A stretch of 64,000 bases of DNA from positions 114,309-178,308 of the forward strand of contig NZ_JABXIN010000012.1 in the NCBI RefSeq assembly GCF_013373065.1, read 5' to 3'. Position 1 is the first letter of the stretch. The number at the start of each line of letters is the position of its first letter. Shown here piece after piece: positions 38,842 through 47,687 of the stretch. Source of the stretch: Algoriphagus sp. (lineage in GTDB: Bacteria > Bacteroidota > Bacteroidia > Cytophagales > Cyclobacteriaceae). The notes under the pieces are model-generated. The model made no database searches. It saw nothing but the letters and a program-made list of their open reading frames with translations, and had not been told where the DNA came from. A program made the translations under genes and the position numbers.

Positions 38842-40750
38842 CAGAATTTAATTTAAGGATTCCTCCTGAAGTACATTGCACCTGTCCCTCATCGATCAAT
38901 TGTCTGAGTATTTCCGAGGCACGGTTTGCATTGGAGTAGTTCACCTGATTGATAAGCGAGTCTTCTTCTAACTCCCCAACTTGCCCCAAAGTTTCAAGAA
39001 TCCATTTACGAAGTTTTAGATCCAAAGCTCTAGGATCTTTTTTATGCTCCACACACCAATCACAAATTCCACAGGTCTCGTCCGTTTTTTCCCCAAAGTA
39101 CTCCTGAATAAATTGTGTCCTGCAGATTAAATTTTGATGCGCATACATAACCATGCTTTTTGCTTTTTCCAAAGTTAATTCCCTTCGCAAAGCAATTCTT
39201 CTACCATTCAACGGAAGTTTTGCCGCATCATATCGGCCTGTTAAAAAAGTAATTTGGGGTTTATCCTTTCGCTTTTCGTAATCAATAATATCCAATTGCG
39301 CCATCCGGTCCAATAGCTTGATCAGTTCAGACTCTTTCATTTCCAGAATTTTGGCCAACTTGGATTCCTGAATTTTGATGTATTCTGAAAATAAATTCCC
39401 ACCATAGGTTCGAAGCAACATCTTAATAACCGGATCCAATCGTACATGGGCAATCTGAATTTCATACAATTGCTGAGGATTGACTAAAAAATGAAGCCTT
39501 GAAGGACTATAATAACTTTCACTCAACCCTATAAAACCTTCCTCTTCCAGAACCTTTAGCGCATAGAAGGTCTCCAAAACTCCCAAATGATAGGTTTTAG
39601 CGAATTCCCCCCAATCAAAATCAAAACTACTGAGCATGTTACTTCCGACCGCGATCTGGAAATAATTAGCCAAGCATTGGTACACTTTCTTGATAAAATC
39701 AATTGGAGGGTAAACCAAGGCAGCCCGCTCCATCAATTTTTCAAGGTCTTCTTCGCTGCATAATAATACTGCAAAAGATTTCTTACCATCTCTGCCTGCC
39801 CGACCTGCTTCTTGGTAATAACTTTCAATATTTTCTGGTACATCCGAATGGATAACCACCCGGACATCCGGTTTATCAATTCCCATCCCAAAAGCATTGG
39901 TGGAAACCATCACCCGAACCTGATTTTTCATCCAAAGTTCCTGCCGCTCCGTACGATCCTTCACCAATAACCCTGCGTGGTAAAACGTAGAAGAAATCCC
40001 CATTTGATGAAGAGCCTTTGCAATTTGCTGGGTGGCTTGCCTGTTTCTGACATACCAAATTGCAGTTCCCGCTACCCGATCCAAAATCTCCTTCCCTTTT
40101 TCCAGCTTATTTTCAACAATCCGAACACTATAACTGAGGTTTGGCCGAGCAAAGCTTTGTCGGAAAACTTGAGGCTTCTTCATTTGGAGCTTTTCCAAAA
40201 TATCCTCCAATACCTGAGGTGTAGCAGAAGCCGTTAAGGCCAACACAGGGACTTTGGGATGAAAAGCTCGAATCGCTGCAATTTCCAAATAGGGAGGTCT
40301 AAAATCGTATCCCCACTGGGAAATACAATGCGCCTCATCCACAGCAATTAGATTGACGGGCATTTGCTTAAAGCGCTCTAGAAACAAATCAGACTTCAAA
40401 CGCTCTGGAGAGACATATAGGAACTTATAATTTCCGTAGATACAATTATTCAAAACCCGGTCTATCTCTCGATAACTCATCCCCGAATAAATCGCTTGAG
40501 CAAGTATTCCTTTTGCCCGAAGTTGATCAACTTGATCTTTCATCAAGGCAATCAGGGGGCTGACAACCAAACAAATGCCTTCTTGGACTAAGCCTGGAAT
40601 TTGATAGCAAAGAGATTTTCCTCCTCCTGTAGGCATCAAGGCAAGACTATCCACCCCTTCCAGCACGGAATCAATAACTTGCTTTTGGACGGGTCGAAAC
40701 TCCTGATAGCCAAAAACCTGTCTGAGGATTTCCTTTGCTTGATTTTCCAA
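38834..40750 (-). CDS. recQ: RecQ-family ATP-dependent DNA helicase
   Basis: 638 residues. Helicase core: MPTGGGKSLCYQIPG (Walker A), AVDEAHCISQWGYDFRPPYL, TASATPQ, and GRAGRDGKKS in the second RecA fold. Zinc-binding region with four Cys (LICRTQ and ETCGICDWC). A winged-helix domain follows, but no obvious HRDC, so it is a short form. RecQ unwinds forked or recombination intermediates 3' to 5'. It begins directly after the enoyl-CoA hydratase stop. Confidence 0.94.
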   Translation of the reverse strand: MENQAKEILRQVFGYQEFRPVQKQVIDSVLEGVDSLALMPTGGGKSLCYQIPGLVQEGICLVVSPLIALMKDQVDQLRAKGILAQAIYSGMSYREIDRVLNNCIYGNYKFLYVSPERLKSDLFLERFKQMPVNLIAVDEAHCISQWGYDFRPPYLEIAAIRAFHPKVPVLALTASATPQVLEDILEKLQMKKPQVFRQSFARPNLSYSVRIVENKLEKGKEILDRVAGTAIWYVRNRQATQQIAKALHQMGISSTFYHAGLLVKDRTERQELWMKNQVRVMVSTNAFGMGIDKPDVRVVIHSDVPENIESYYQEAGRAGRDGKKSFAVLLCSEEDLEKLMERAALVYPPIDFIKKVYQCLANYFQIAVGSNMLSSFDFDWGEFAKTYHLGVLETFYALKVLEEEGFIGLSESYYSPSRLHFLVNPQQLYEIQIAHVRLDPVIKMLLRTYGGNLFSEYIKIQESKLAKILEMKESELIKLLDRMAQLDIIDYEKRKDKPQITFLTGRYDAAKLPLNGRRIALRRELTLEKAKSMVMYAHQNLICRTQFIQEYFGEKTDETCGICDWCVEHKKDPRALDLKLRKWILETLGQVGELEEDSLINQVNYSNANRASEILRQLIDEGQVQCTSGGILKLNSDE

Positions 40751-41527
40751 TTACCAGCTTGGTTTTTCTTTATTTAAAAAGGCCGATATCCCATGAATAC
40801 AATCGGCATGAGCCCGCGACTGAGCATTCAATTTAGCGGCAGCTTCAAGTTTACGATTTCGCTCCTCTTGGTGGACACTTCGCAATAATGCCTTGGTGAC
40901 CATCATGGCATGGGACGAGTTGTTTTGAATGAGTTTTTCGGCAAATTCCTGAACCTCATTTTCTAAAAATTCGGACTCTTTCACACCGGAGATTATCCCC
41001 AAATCAGCTGCTTTTTGTGCAGAAATAAATTCCCCTGAAAGTAAAAGCTCTTGGGTTTTGGCAACGCCTATTTGTTCCAAAAGAAAAACTGAAACTAAAG
41101 CCGGAATAAAACCAATTTTCACTTCCGTGTAACCAAAAAGAGCCTCAGGGACGGCAAAAGCAAAATCACAAACCGTCACCAAGCCACAGCCTCCCGCCAA
41201 TGCATGGCCTTGAACTTGCGCGATGACAGGTTTGGGAAAATTATAAATGCGATCAAACAGTCCCATCAATCGTCGGCTATCTTCCAAATTTTCTTCAGGA
41301 GTAAAGCTTTGCATTTGCTGCAGATAGGCCAAGTCGGCACCAGCGCAAAAGGCTTTCCCTTCCGCCGCAATGATTACTACTTTCACATGAGGATCTGAGT
41401 CTAGCTCATCCAGAGCCTTTAATAGCCCCACTATAAGTTCAGGACTCATCGCATTTCTTTTCTCGGGTCGGTTCAAAGTGATTTTTCCGATTCGATTTGA
41501 CTTCTCAAGTCTGATTGGAGCTTCCAT
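40751..41527 (-). CDS. Enoyl-CoA hydratase/isomerase family protein
   Basis: 258 residues from the ATG at 41527. A 40-codon upstream extension is rejected because it overlaps comEC and homologues start at MEAPIRLEKSNRIGKITL. The oxyanion hole segments are GKAFCAGADLAYL and LAGGCGLVTVCDFAFA. Crotonases hydrate, isomerise or otherwise act on acyl-CoA esters, for example in fatty-acid or branched-chain amino-acid breakdown. It sits 43 bp after comEC and abuts recQ. Confidence 0.92.
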   Translation of the reverse strand: MEAPIRLEKSNRIGKITLNRPEKRNAMSPELIVGLLKALDELDSDPHVKVVIIAAEGKAFCAGADLAYLQQMQSFTPEENLEDSRRLMGLFDRIYNFPKPVIAQVQGHALAGGCGLVTVCDFAFAVPEALFGYTEVKIGFIPALVSVFLLEQIGVAKTQELLLSGEFISAQKAADLGIISGVKESEFLENEVQEFAEKLIQNNSSHAMMVTKALLRSVHQEERNRKLEAAAKLNAQSRAHADCIHGISAFLNKEKPSW

Positions 41528-41570
41528 GCATTCTTGTTTGTTCTTGAAATTAGCAGGAGTATAGGGTAAT

Positions 41571-43490
41571 TCAAAAGGAGATTTGAACAGCGGATTGGGA
41601 AATGGGAAAAATCGGGGATTCACTAGCTGATTTCCAAGTCGGATCATCCCAAACCCTCCACTTAATATTGTTTTTTTGGTTTAGGAAAACTGAATCTTGA
41701 AAAATCCTTATCCCCATTTCGGGAAAAAATAATTCTCCAGCTTGAACTTGCATAGCTTTTAAAGAAGCAGGTTGATTTCGCCATTGACGCTGGATACGGT
41801 TCGGATGAACATAAAATTTCATTTCCTCACCTTTTATTCCATTATTCCAGGATTTGAGTTCCCCATCCTCCCAAAAATCAATAGCCCATCCATCTGCCGA
41901 TCGATAAACTATGGCTTGATTAGAATGAAAACCAGAACTTTGAATTAGTCTTCCGCCCGCCCAAATCAAGGTCAAAAACAATCCAAAATAGATTAATCCT
42001 TTCTTTGAAAAATAGAACCAACTCACCCAAATAAGAAGCATTCCCCAAACAAATACCATGGTAGTCGGATAAATGCTTAACTCCTGAAAGCGGAATGGCA
42101 ATTTTTGAAATAGCGATAGAATGAGAAGTTCGAATTGGATTAAGAATCCAACTAGCCATCCCATTATTTTGCCAACAAATGGCATCCAAGCCAAAAAAAG
42201 AAAGGGAATTCCCAGTTGCATAATGACAAATGTTAGGGGAATCACTATTAGGTTGGCCGGTAAAAACCAAATAGGAAAACTATGGAAATACCAAACCGAA
42301 ATCGGAAAAGTAGCCAATTGGGCGGCTATTGAAACGGCCGCCAATTGCCAAATGTATTCCAGAAATCGGTTGGGAGGATACCACCACTTTAAAATCAAAG
42401 GTTGCAGTAAAATGATTCCTGATACAGCTAAATAGGACAATTGGAATCCAATATCTAAAATTACTGATGGGTTAACGGCAATCATTAAAAGCGCTGAAAA
42501 TGCCATGATATTAAAAATCGGAGGCTTACGCTCCCGAAGCTCTCCTAGTACTACCAAGGTAAACATCACAGAGGCTCGAACCACGGATGGCGAAAATCCA
42601 GTGATTCCAGCATAGCCCCAAATAATAAAAACTACACCTACTAGATAAAATCGGCGAGCGGCAATTTTTAATTTAAGAGGCTTTATCAGAAATAGTAGTA
42701 CAGCCACCAAAATCCCAACGTGTAATCCAGAAACAGCTAAAATATGCATCACACCTGCATCGGAAAACGCTTCTCGTAAGGATCGATCCAACTGATTTTT
42801 CTGTCCAAGCAATAAAGCCAATGCAATAGGCTGAGATTCTTTTTGTGGAATATTATCTTTAACCAATTCCCCCAACTGCTCTCGAAAATGCGTCAGCAAA
42901 AATCGAAATGTTGATGACGAGGATTCCTTGACCAAAGAAATCTTTCCTCGGGGGATAAATTGCCTCGAGAAAATCCCCCGCTTAGCAAGGTATTCTCGGT
43001 AATCGAATTCGGAAGGATTGCGGGGAGGGGCAATAGGTTCCGGAGCTTGACTCACCCAAACCAACTGTCCCGGCTCTAGTTCTAAATTACTTTGATGATA
43101 AATTAATACCAACTGATCAGTTTCGATCCATTCCGAATCCCGATGGAATCGTTTTACCTTCAAAGTATTCTCTTTAGAATTGGGTTTTTCGAGATCAAAA
43201 CCCTGTACTTCTGCTAAATAAGCTCCATTGATAGGAGTAGGTTGATTTTGCTGATTTTTGAAAATAAGGGATAAAACTAAGCCCAGGAAAACCAGTTGAG
43301 CATATCCTAAAAAAGTAATCCAAACCAGACTTTTCTTCTTCCAGACCAAAAAAAGGTAGAGAAACCAACTTCCGATAATTAGTATCCAACAATAGGGGAT
43401 CAATGCTTCCCAACTGAAAAAACGCCCCAAGAGGATTCCAATTAGAAAAAAGAGTAGAAATCGTAAAAAGGGAAAATCAGAAAAACGCAT
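41571..43490 (-). CDS. ComEC/Rec2-family DNA uptake membrane protein (short form)
   Basis: 639 residues. The core of about eight to ten membrane helices carries the Competence motif AGVMHILAVSGLHVGILVAV and the phrase GFSPSVVRASVMFTLVVLGE. An N-terminal OB-like DUF4131 region precedes it (~30-190). The C-terminal metallo-beta-lactamase nuclease domain found in the Bacillus protein is absent; the tail (~510-639) is short and unrelated. ComEC moves single-stranded DNA across the inner membrane. It is the first gene of the run down to tsaC. Confidence 0.93.
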   Translation of the reverse strand: MRFSDFPFLRFLLFFLIGILLGRFFSWEALIPYCWILIIGSWFLYLFLVWKKKSLVWITFLGYAQLVFLGLVLSLIFKNQQNQPTPINGAYLAEVQGFDLEKPNSKENTLKVKRFHRDSEWIETDQLVLIYHQSNLELEPGQLVWVSQAPEPIAPPRNPSEFDYREYLAKRGIFSRQFIPRGKISLVKESSSSTFRFLLTHFREQLGELVKDNIPQKESQPIALALLLGQKNQLDRSLREAFSDAGVMHILAVSGLHVGILVAVLLFLIKPLKLKIAARRFYLVGVVFIIWGYAGITGFSPSVVRASVMFTLVVLGELRERKPPIFNIMAFSALLMIAVNPSVILDIGFQLSYLAVSGIILLQPLILKWWYPPNRFLEYIWQLAAVSIAAQLATFPISVWYFHSFPIWFLPANLIVIPLTFVIMQLGIPFLFLAWMPFVGKIMGWLVGFLIQFELLILSLFQKLPFRFQELSIYPTTMVFVWGMLLIWVSWFYFSKKGLIYFGLFLTLIWAGGRLIQSSGFHSNQAIVYRSADGWAIDFWEDGELKSWNNGIKGEEMKFYVHPNRIQRQWRNQPASLKAMQVQAGELFFPEMGIRIFQDSVFLNQKNNIKWRVWDDPTWKSASESPIFPISQSAVQISF

Positions 43491-43527
43491 AACAATGAAA
43501 AATCACCTATTAATTTAAAAATAAAAA

Positions 43528-43553
43528 AGCCATCCTGAAAGATCAGAATGGCT
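43528..43553 (-). terminator. Intrinsic terminator of the beta-barrel gene
   Basis: An 11-bp stem with one mismatch (43528-43538 with 43543-43553) around AAGA is followed on the minus strand by six T. It separates the beta-barrel gene from comEC. Confidence 0.8.
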
Positions 43554-43577
43554 AAATTTCTTACATGATGCGTTTTA

Positions 43578-44141
43578 TCAGAAGCGATAACCTAGGCTAA
43601 AGCCCGCATTTAATTCTATTCTAGTGAAACGATCAGCAACTTCATCACTAAACCCTCTCGCTATACTTCCATAGGGACCAAAGGCAAAATGCGGAGAGAA
43701 TTCCCATTTGTATCCCCCTCCTACACCAAACATAAAAGCATTCATATTGGTAGTAGAAATTCCCCCATCTACAGGCTCTTCGAATTCTCCAAAACGGATT
43801 TTAGCGAGCGGGAAAATATAAATTCTTCCATTTGGATTATTCCCAAAATAGAAATTCATAGAAGCCTGAACCGCATTCGTTTTGTAGTTTTTCCCATTTT
43901 TTTGAGAATTAAATCCAAACCGATCGTTAATGTGGACTTGAAGATCAAGCGAATGATCTTCGGATAAATACTTCTCAAACCCAGCCTCGAGCGAACCTAA
44001 GGCAATCAAGTTCAAAAAGTTGAGTTTAAATTCATTGGAAAAATCTCTATTCGTGCTTCCTCCTGAACTCGAGATGACATTCTGCCCAAAGGAATGACCT
44101 AAGAGCCCCATCATCAAAATGGTTATTAAAATCTTTTTCAT
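43578..44141 (-). CDS. Outer-membrane beta-barrel protein
   Basis: 187 residues from the ATG at 44141 (an ATG three codons upstream is equally open). Signal peptide MKKILITILMMGLLGHSFGQ, then alternating amphipathic strands and a C-terminal aromatic residue in LNAGFSLGYRF, typical of outer-membrane barrels with eight strands. Strand-like segments include VQASMNFYFG and GRIYIFPLAKIRFG. Likely a small porin-like or adhesion barrel; function unknown. It lies 22 bp downstream of the GNAT gene. Confidence 0.85.
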   Translation of the reverse strand: MKKILITILMMGLLGHSFGQNVISSSGGSTNRDFSNEFKLNFLNLIALGSLEAGFEKYLSEDHSLDLQVHINDRFGFNSQKNGKNYKTNAVQASMNFYFGNNPNGRIYIFPLAKIRFGEFEEPVDGGISTTNMNAFMFGVGGGYKWEFSPHFAFGPYGSIARGFSDEVADRFTRIELNAGFSLGYRF

Positions 44142-44163
44142 AGTTGTCAATTTAAAAATAAAA

Positions 44164-44601
44164 TTAATGCTTCAATTCCATCTTGTAATGAAGAATATTA
44201 CATTCTTCAAATTGGCCTCCAACTTTTTTAAAACCAAATTTCTGGTAAAGTGGAACTGCGGAAATCTGTGAATGTAGGTAACGGGTTTTTCCCTGGGCTT
44301 CAGGATGCACTAACAAATCCCGAAGTACCGCTAGAACTAAAGCCTGACCTACTCCCTTTCCCCTTGCTTCTTTCAATACGGCAAACCGCTCTAATTTGAT
44401 TCCATTTGAAGTAAATCTCCAACGAGCAGTACCAACCGGTTTTCCATTAAGAGAAGCTAGAAAATGTGTGGACACATCTTCAAATTCATCGTATTCAGCA
44501 TCAGCGTCAACCTTTTGCTCTTTTACAAATACTTCTGTCCGAATCTTAAAAGCGATATCCATCCCGGCTTTACCGGTCACTTTTTCTACTAGCAGACTCA
44601 T
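44164..44601 (-). CDS. GNAT family N-acetyltransferase (ElaA/YjcF-like)
   Basis: 145 residues from an ATG at 44601, giving a 32-nt overlap with phoH; longer starts would overlap more. One GNAT fold: FKIRTEVFVKEQKVD, PVGTARWRF, ERFAVLKEARGKGVGQALV (acetyl-CoA loop) and FKKVGGQFEECNILHYKM. It transfers acetyl from acetyl-CoA to an unidentified amine. The overlap suggests co-translation with phoH. Confidence 0.88.
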   Translation of the reverse strand: MSLLVEKVTGKAGMDIAFKIRTEVFVKEQKVDADAEYDEFEDVSTHFLASLNGKPVGTARWRFTSNGIKLERFAVLKEARGKGVGQALVLAVLRDLLVHPEAQGKTRYLHSQISAVPLYQKFGFKKVGGQFEECNILHYKMELKH

Positions 44602-45559
44602 TTTTTGCAATGTCTTTTTCAGCCTGATTTTTCTCGTAGGCTTCAATGATAGCCTTTACCAATTTATGTCGAATGACATCCTTTCCACTAAGATTAACGA
44701 TGCCTATTCCTTTGACATCCTTGAGAATCCGCAATGCTTCACTCAATCCTGATTTTTGTCGAATAGGGAGATCGACCTGCGTTTGGTCCCCGGTAATAAT
44801 TACTTTCGAGTTGGGGCCCATCCTAGTCAAAAACATCTTGATCTGCTCCGAAGTAGTATTTTGCGCTTCATCCAACAAAACAAAAGCATCATGGAGCGTC
44901 CTTCCTCGCATGTAGGCCAAGGGAGCTATCTCAATCACACGGGTTTCCTGATAATATTTGAGCTTTTCCGGTGGCACCATATCTTGCAGCGCGTCATAAA
45001 TGGGGCGCAGATAAGGATCGAGCTTTTCTTGTAGGTCCCCAGGTAGAAACCCTAAATTTTCACCGGCTTCCACTGCTGGGCGAGTGATAATTATACGCTT
45101 GACTTCCCGATTTTTCAGAGCCCGAACTGCAAGCGCTACCGCAATATAGGTCTTACCTGTTCCAGCTGGGCCTAAAGCAAAAACCAAATCGTTTTTCATG
45201 GAAGCTTCCACCAATTTTCGTTGGTTGGTGGACTTTGGCTTGATTACAAGTCCCTTATTCCCGAAAACGATAACTGCGTCTCGGTTGGATTGCTCAAAAG
45301 GCACGCCCTCCACGTCCAGATAGTCTTTTACCTTATCCGGGCTCAAATGTCCGAAGCGCTCCACATGCTCCAAGAGCAAATTAATCAGATTGTTAATACG
45401 TAAAATCTCAGGGGCACTCCCCTGAATCCGTATCTCATTTCCTCTGGAAATTATTTTGCTTTGCGGGAAGGCCTGTGCTAACTGTCTAATATTTTCATTG
45501 GCCTGACCTAAAAATTCCGCAAGCGGCACATTCTCCAGTGTGATTACTTTTTCTACCAA
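44570..45559 (-). CDS. PhoH family ATPase
   Basis: 329 residues. An N-terminal region with OB/KH-like features precedes the P-loop GPAGTGKTYIAVALAVRAL, Walker B TLHDAFVLLDEAQNTTSEQI and VIITGDQTQVDLP. Members are cytoplasmic ATPases tied to RNA metabolism, often next to ybeY in other genomes (not seen here). It is divergent from the SAM hydrolase-like gene across 103 bp. Confidence 0.94.
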   Translation of the reverse strand: MVEKVITLENVPLAEFLGQANENIRQLAQAFPQSKIISRGNEIRIQGSAPEILRINNLINLLLEHVERFGHLSPDKVKDYLDVEGVPFEQSNRDAVIVFGNKGLVIKPKSTNQRKLVEASMKNDLVFALGPAGTGKTYIAVALAVRALKNREVKRIIITRPAVEAGENLGFLPGDLQEKLDPYLRPIYDALQDMVPPEKLKYYQETRVIEIAPLAYMRGRTLHDAFVLLDEAQNTTSEQIKMFLTRMGPNSKVIITGDQTQVDLPIRQKSGLSEALRILKDVKGIGIVNLSGKDVIRHKLVKAIIEAYEKNQAEKDIAKNESASRKSDR

Positions 45560-45662
45560 ATTTTTTCTTTGATTAAATATTCTTGAAGGACGATGGATTA
45601 TGTTCTATTTTTGTTCTGATCCCTCACAAACAAAAGTACATAATTTTAATTTACTTGCTTCT

Positions 45663-46433
45663 ATGGCATTGGTGACATTCCTCTCTGATTTTGGAGATCA
45701 GGACTTTTACGTACCGGCAGTGAAGGCCAAAATGCTGGCCATCAATCCCCAGTTAAACATCATTGATCTGTCCCATCGAATAGAAACCTATGATCTTGCC
45801 CATGCGGCCTTTATCCTACGATCCACTTTCCGGGATTTTCCAAAAGGAACTGTCCATTTGGTAGCTGTCAACACCACGGGATCAATGACTCAAGGTTATA
45901 TTGGTGTGAAGCTGGAAGAGCATATTTTCATTGGGCCCAACAATGGGATTTTTAGCCTACTTGCTGATAAAGAACCTGGTATCATGGTACAGTTTGCTGA
46001 CATTCACGTTCAGGAGAGTTCTTTTCCTGCGAAGGATATTTTAGCTCCGATTGCCGCTAAAGTAGCATCAGGAGCAGCCATTCATGACTTCGGTGGACCC
46101 TTACAAAACTTCCGCAAATTGATGCCTCGCATCCCAAAAGCCACGAAAGAACAAATCACCGGGCATGTGATGCGGGTAGATCGCTATGGCAATCTGATCA
46201 CTAATATTTCCAAAGAGCTTTTTGATAAGCTAAATCCCGGTAAATTTTCCATTGAATTTGGAAGAGAGAGTCTCGATCGACTTTTCTCAGGTTATGACCA
46301 AGTTGAGCCGGGGGATTGCTTTGCCTTCTTCAATAGCTCAGGCTATTTAGAAATCGGAATCAATCACGGCCATGGAGGGAATTTATTAGGACTGCGTTTT
46401 GAGTCAGTTGTAAATATTCACTTTGCAAACTAA
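45663..46433 (+). CDS. SAM hydroxide adenosyltransferase (DUF62 family)
   Basis: 256 residues from the ATG at 45663; a longer start adds 21 unconserved codons. Signature VTFLSDFGDQDFYVPAVKAK, YDLAHAAFILRS, FIGPNNGIFSLL and VDRYGNLITNI. These enzymes split S-adenosylmethionine using water or hydroxide, giving adenosine and methionine, and are related to SAM-dependent halogenases. The halogenase-specific insert loop is not evident. It is 3 bp ahead of an ABM-domain gene, so they form an operon. Confidence 0.9.
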   Translation: MALVTFLSDFGDQDFYVPAVKAKMLAINPQLNIIDLSHRIETYDLAHAAFILRSTFRDFPKGTVHLVAVNTTGSMTQGYIGVKLEEHIFIGPNNGIFSLLADKEPGIMVQFADIHVQESSFPAKDILAPIAAKVASGAAIHDFGGPLQNFRKLMPRIPKATKEQITGHVMRVDRYGNLITNISKELFDKLNPGKFSIEFGRESLDRLFSGYDQVEPGDCFAFFNSSGYLEIGINHGHGGNLLGLRFESVVNIHFAN

Positions 46434-46436
46434 GCC

Positions 46437-46736
46437 ATGCTAATTCGTAGCGTACGTATGACTTTTCAGGAAGATAAGATTGATGCCTTCTTGAAGAACT
46501 TTGGAGCCAATAAGAAAAAAATACGCTCTTTTCCCGGTTGCCATCATTTAGAACTTTGGCAAGATGAAAATCAAAAAAATATTTTCATGACCTATTCCCA
46601 TTGGGAAAATGAGGAAGCATTGAACAAATACCGTGATTCTGAACTATTTAAATCTGTCTGGAGCTATACAAAAACATTGTTTTCTGAAAGACCGATTGCT
46701 TTTAGCTCAAAAAAAATTGAGGAAGTAGAAATCTAA
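46437..46736 (+). CDS. Antibiotic biosynthesis monooxygenase (ABM) domain protein
   Basis: 99 residues, one dimeric alpha/beta-barrel ABM domain: MLIRSVRMTFQEDKIDAFLK, FPGCHHLELWQDENQKNIFM and YSHWENEEALNKYRDSELF. Small proteins of this type are haem-degrading or quinone-modifying oxygenases, or simply folding modules. No catalytic residues single out one role. It is separated by 3 bp from the SAM hydrolase-like gene. Confidence 0.88.
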   Translation: MLIRSVRMTFQEDKIDAFLKNFGANKKKIRSFPGCHHLELWQDENQKNIFMTYSHWENEEALNKYRDSELFKSVWSYTKTLFSERPIAFSSKKIEEVEI

Positions 46737-46805
46737 GGTTGGAGAAAAATAAAATTGTATTCATATTTGCATCCCGTTTGGTAAGAAACGGGGTCAGATT
46801 GACAA

Positions 46806-46889
46806 GCCCAGGTGGCGGAATTGGTAGACGCGTTGGTCTCAAACACCAATGAGGTAACACTCGTGCCGGTTCGACTCCGGCCCTGGGTA
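46806..46889 (+). tRNA. tRNA-Leu (anticodon CAA)
   Basis: Cloverleaf of 84 nt. Acceptor GCCCAGG pairs with CCTGGGT (46882-46888), discriminator A at 46889. The anticodon arm TTGGT/ACCAA encloses CTCAAAC, so the anticodon is CAA. A variable arm of leucine type lies after it and the T arm carries GGTTCGACTCC. The 3' CCA is not encoded and must be added. A terminator directly follows. Confidence 0.96.
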
Positions 46890-46894
46890 CAAAG

Positions 46895-46921
46895 AAAAAG
46901 CTCGCAGATTGCGAGCTTTTT
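46895..46921 (+). terminator. Terminator of tRNA-Leu
   Basis: A perfect 11-bp stem (46895-46905 with 46911-46921) with a 5-nt loop and T run to 46923, six bases beyond the tRNA end. Confidence 0.9.
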
Positions 46922-46991
46922 TTGTTTATGCAGTTGGGAAAAAAATAAGCTCCCAAAATCAAGGAACTTTTCAAATTTGAATAAAGATCAA

Positions 46992-47687
46992 TTACCCCAT
47001 GAAGTAATCTTCCAACTCCCGCATCATTTCTGATTTTTCGTGAAGGTCTCGGATTATTTTTCCTTTCTCGAGTAAAACAATTCGATCGCAGATCTCTGTC
47101 ACATGGTTTAGGTCATGCGAGGAAATCAAAAAGGTAATTCGTGATTCATCTTTTTCTTTCAGAATTAGCTTTTTTAGGCGCATCTGAGAACTTGGATCCA
47201 AATTTTCAAAAGGCTCATCCAAATACACCACTTCGGGTTTTCCTAGCATTGCTGCCGCAATCCCAACCTTTTTTAAGTTCCCTTTGGATAGATCACGGAT
47301 GTATTTCTTTTTCCCACGAACTTCATCATTGAAGAGTTCAGTGAATTTTTCCAAATGAACTTCCAGATCAGCCTCAGACATCCCATATATCTTTCGTAAA
47401 GTTTGGAAATATTCATCCGGAGTGAGGTAGGATAATAGCATATGCTCATCCAAATAAGCCCCAGTAAACTTTTTCCATTCCTCTGTTTGATTGACTTGAT
47501 ACCCATCTATCGTCACTTCACCTTGTGTGGGCCGAACCAAGTCAAGCATGATTCGAAATAAGGTGGTTTTTCCAGCCCCATTATTTCCAACAAGACCAAA
47601 ACACTCGCCTTTGGGTATTTCAAGGGACTCTACATCCAATACAACTGCTTCTTTATATTGCTTTTTGAGATTTTTTACCGTGATCAT
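46992..47687 (-). CDS. ABC transporter ATP-binding protein
   Basis: 231 residues. Walker A GLVGNNGAGKTT, signature YIRDLSKGNLKKVGIAAAML, Walker B VVYLDEPFENLDPSS. Its start overlaps the stop of the DUF5687 membrane gene by 4 nt (ATGA), so it is the ATPase of that exporter. The exported substrate is unknown. Confidence 0.94.
   Translation of the reverse strand: MITVKNLKKQYKEAVVLDVESLEIPKGECFGLVGNNGAGKTTLFRIMLDLVRPTQGEVTIDGYQVNQTEEWKKFTGAYLDEHMLLSYLTPDEYFQTLRKIYGMSEADLEVHLEKFTELFNDEVRGKKKYIRDLSKGNLKKVGIAAAMLGKPEVVYLDEPFENLDPSSQMRLKKLILKEKDESRITFLISSHDLNHVTEICDRIVLLEKGKIIRDLHEKSEMMRELEDYFMG

Noticed and set aside
41528..41647. Longer start of the enoyl-CoA hydratase gene
   Set aside because: It would overlap comEC by 77 bp and adds 40 residues that do not look like crotonase sequence; the ATG at 41527 begins where the family does.
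46806..46889. tRNA-Leu as a prophage or island attachment site
   Set aside because: No integrase, no duplicated 3' end of the tRNA, and normal housekeeping genes on both sides.
46702..46974. Minus-strand 90-codon open frame across tRNA-Leu
   Set aside because: Its middle (RAGVEPARVLPHW, then RPTRLPIPPPG) is simply the antisense of a leucine tRNA, a known source of false genes.
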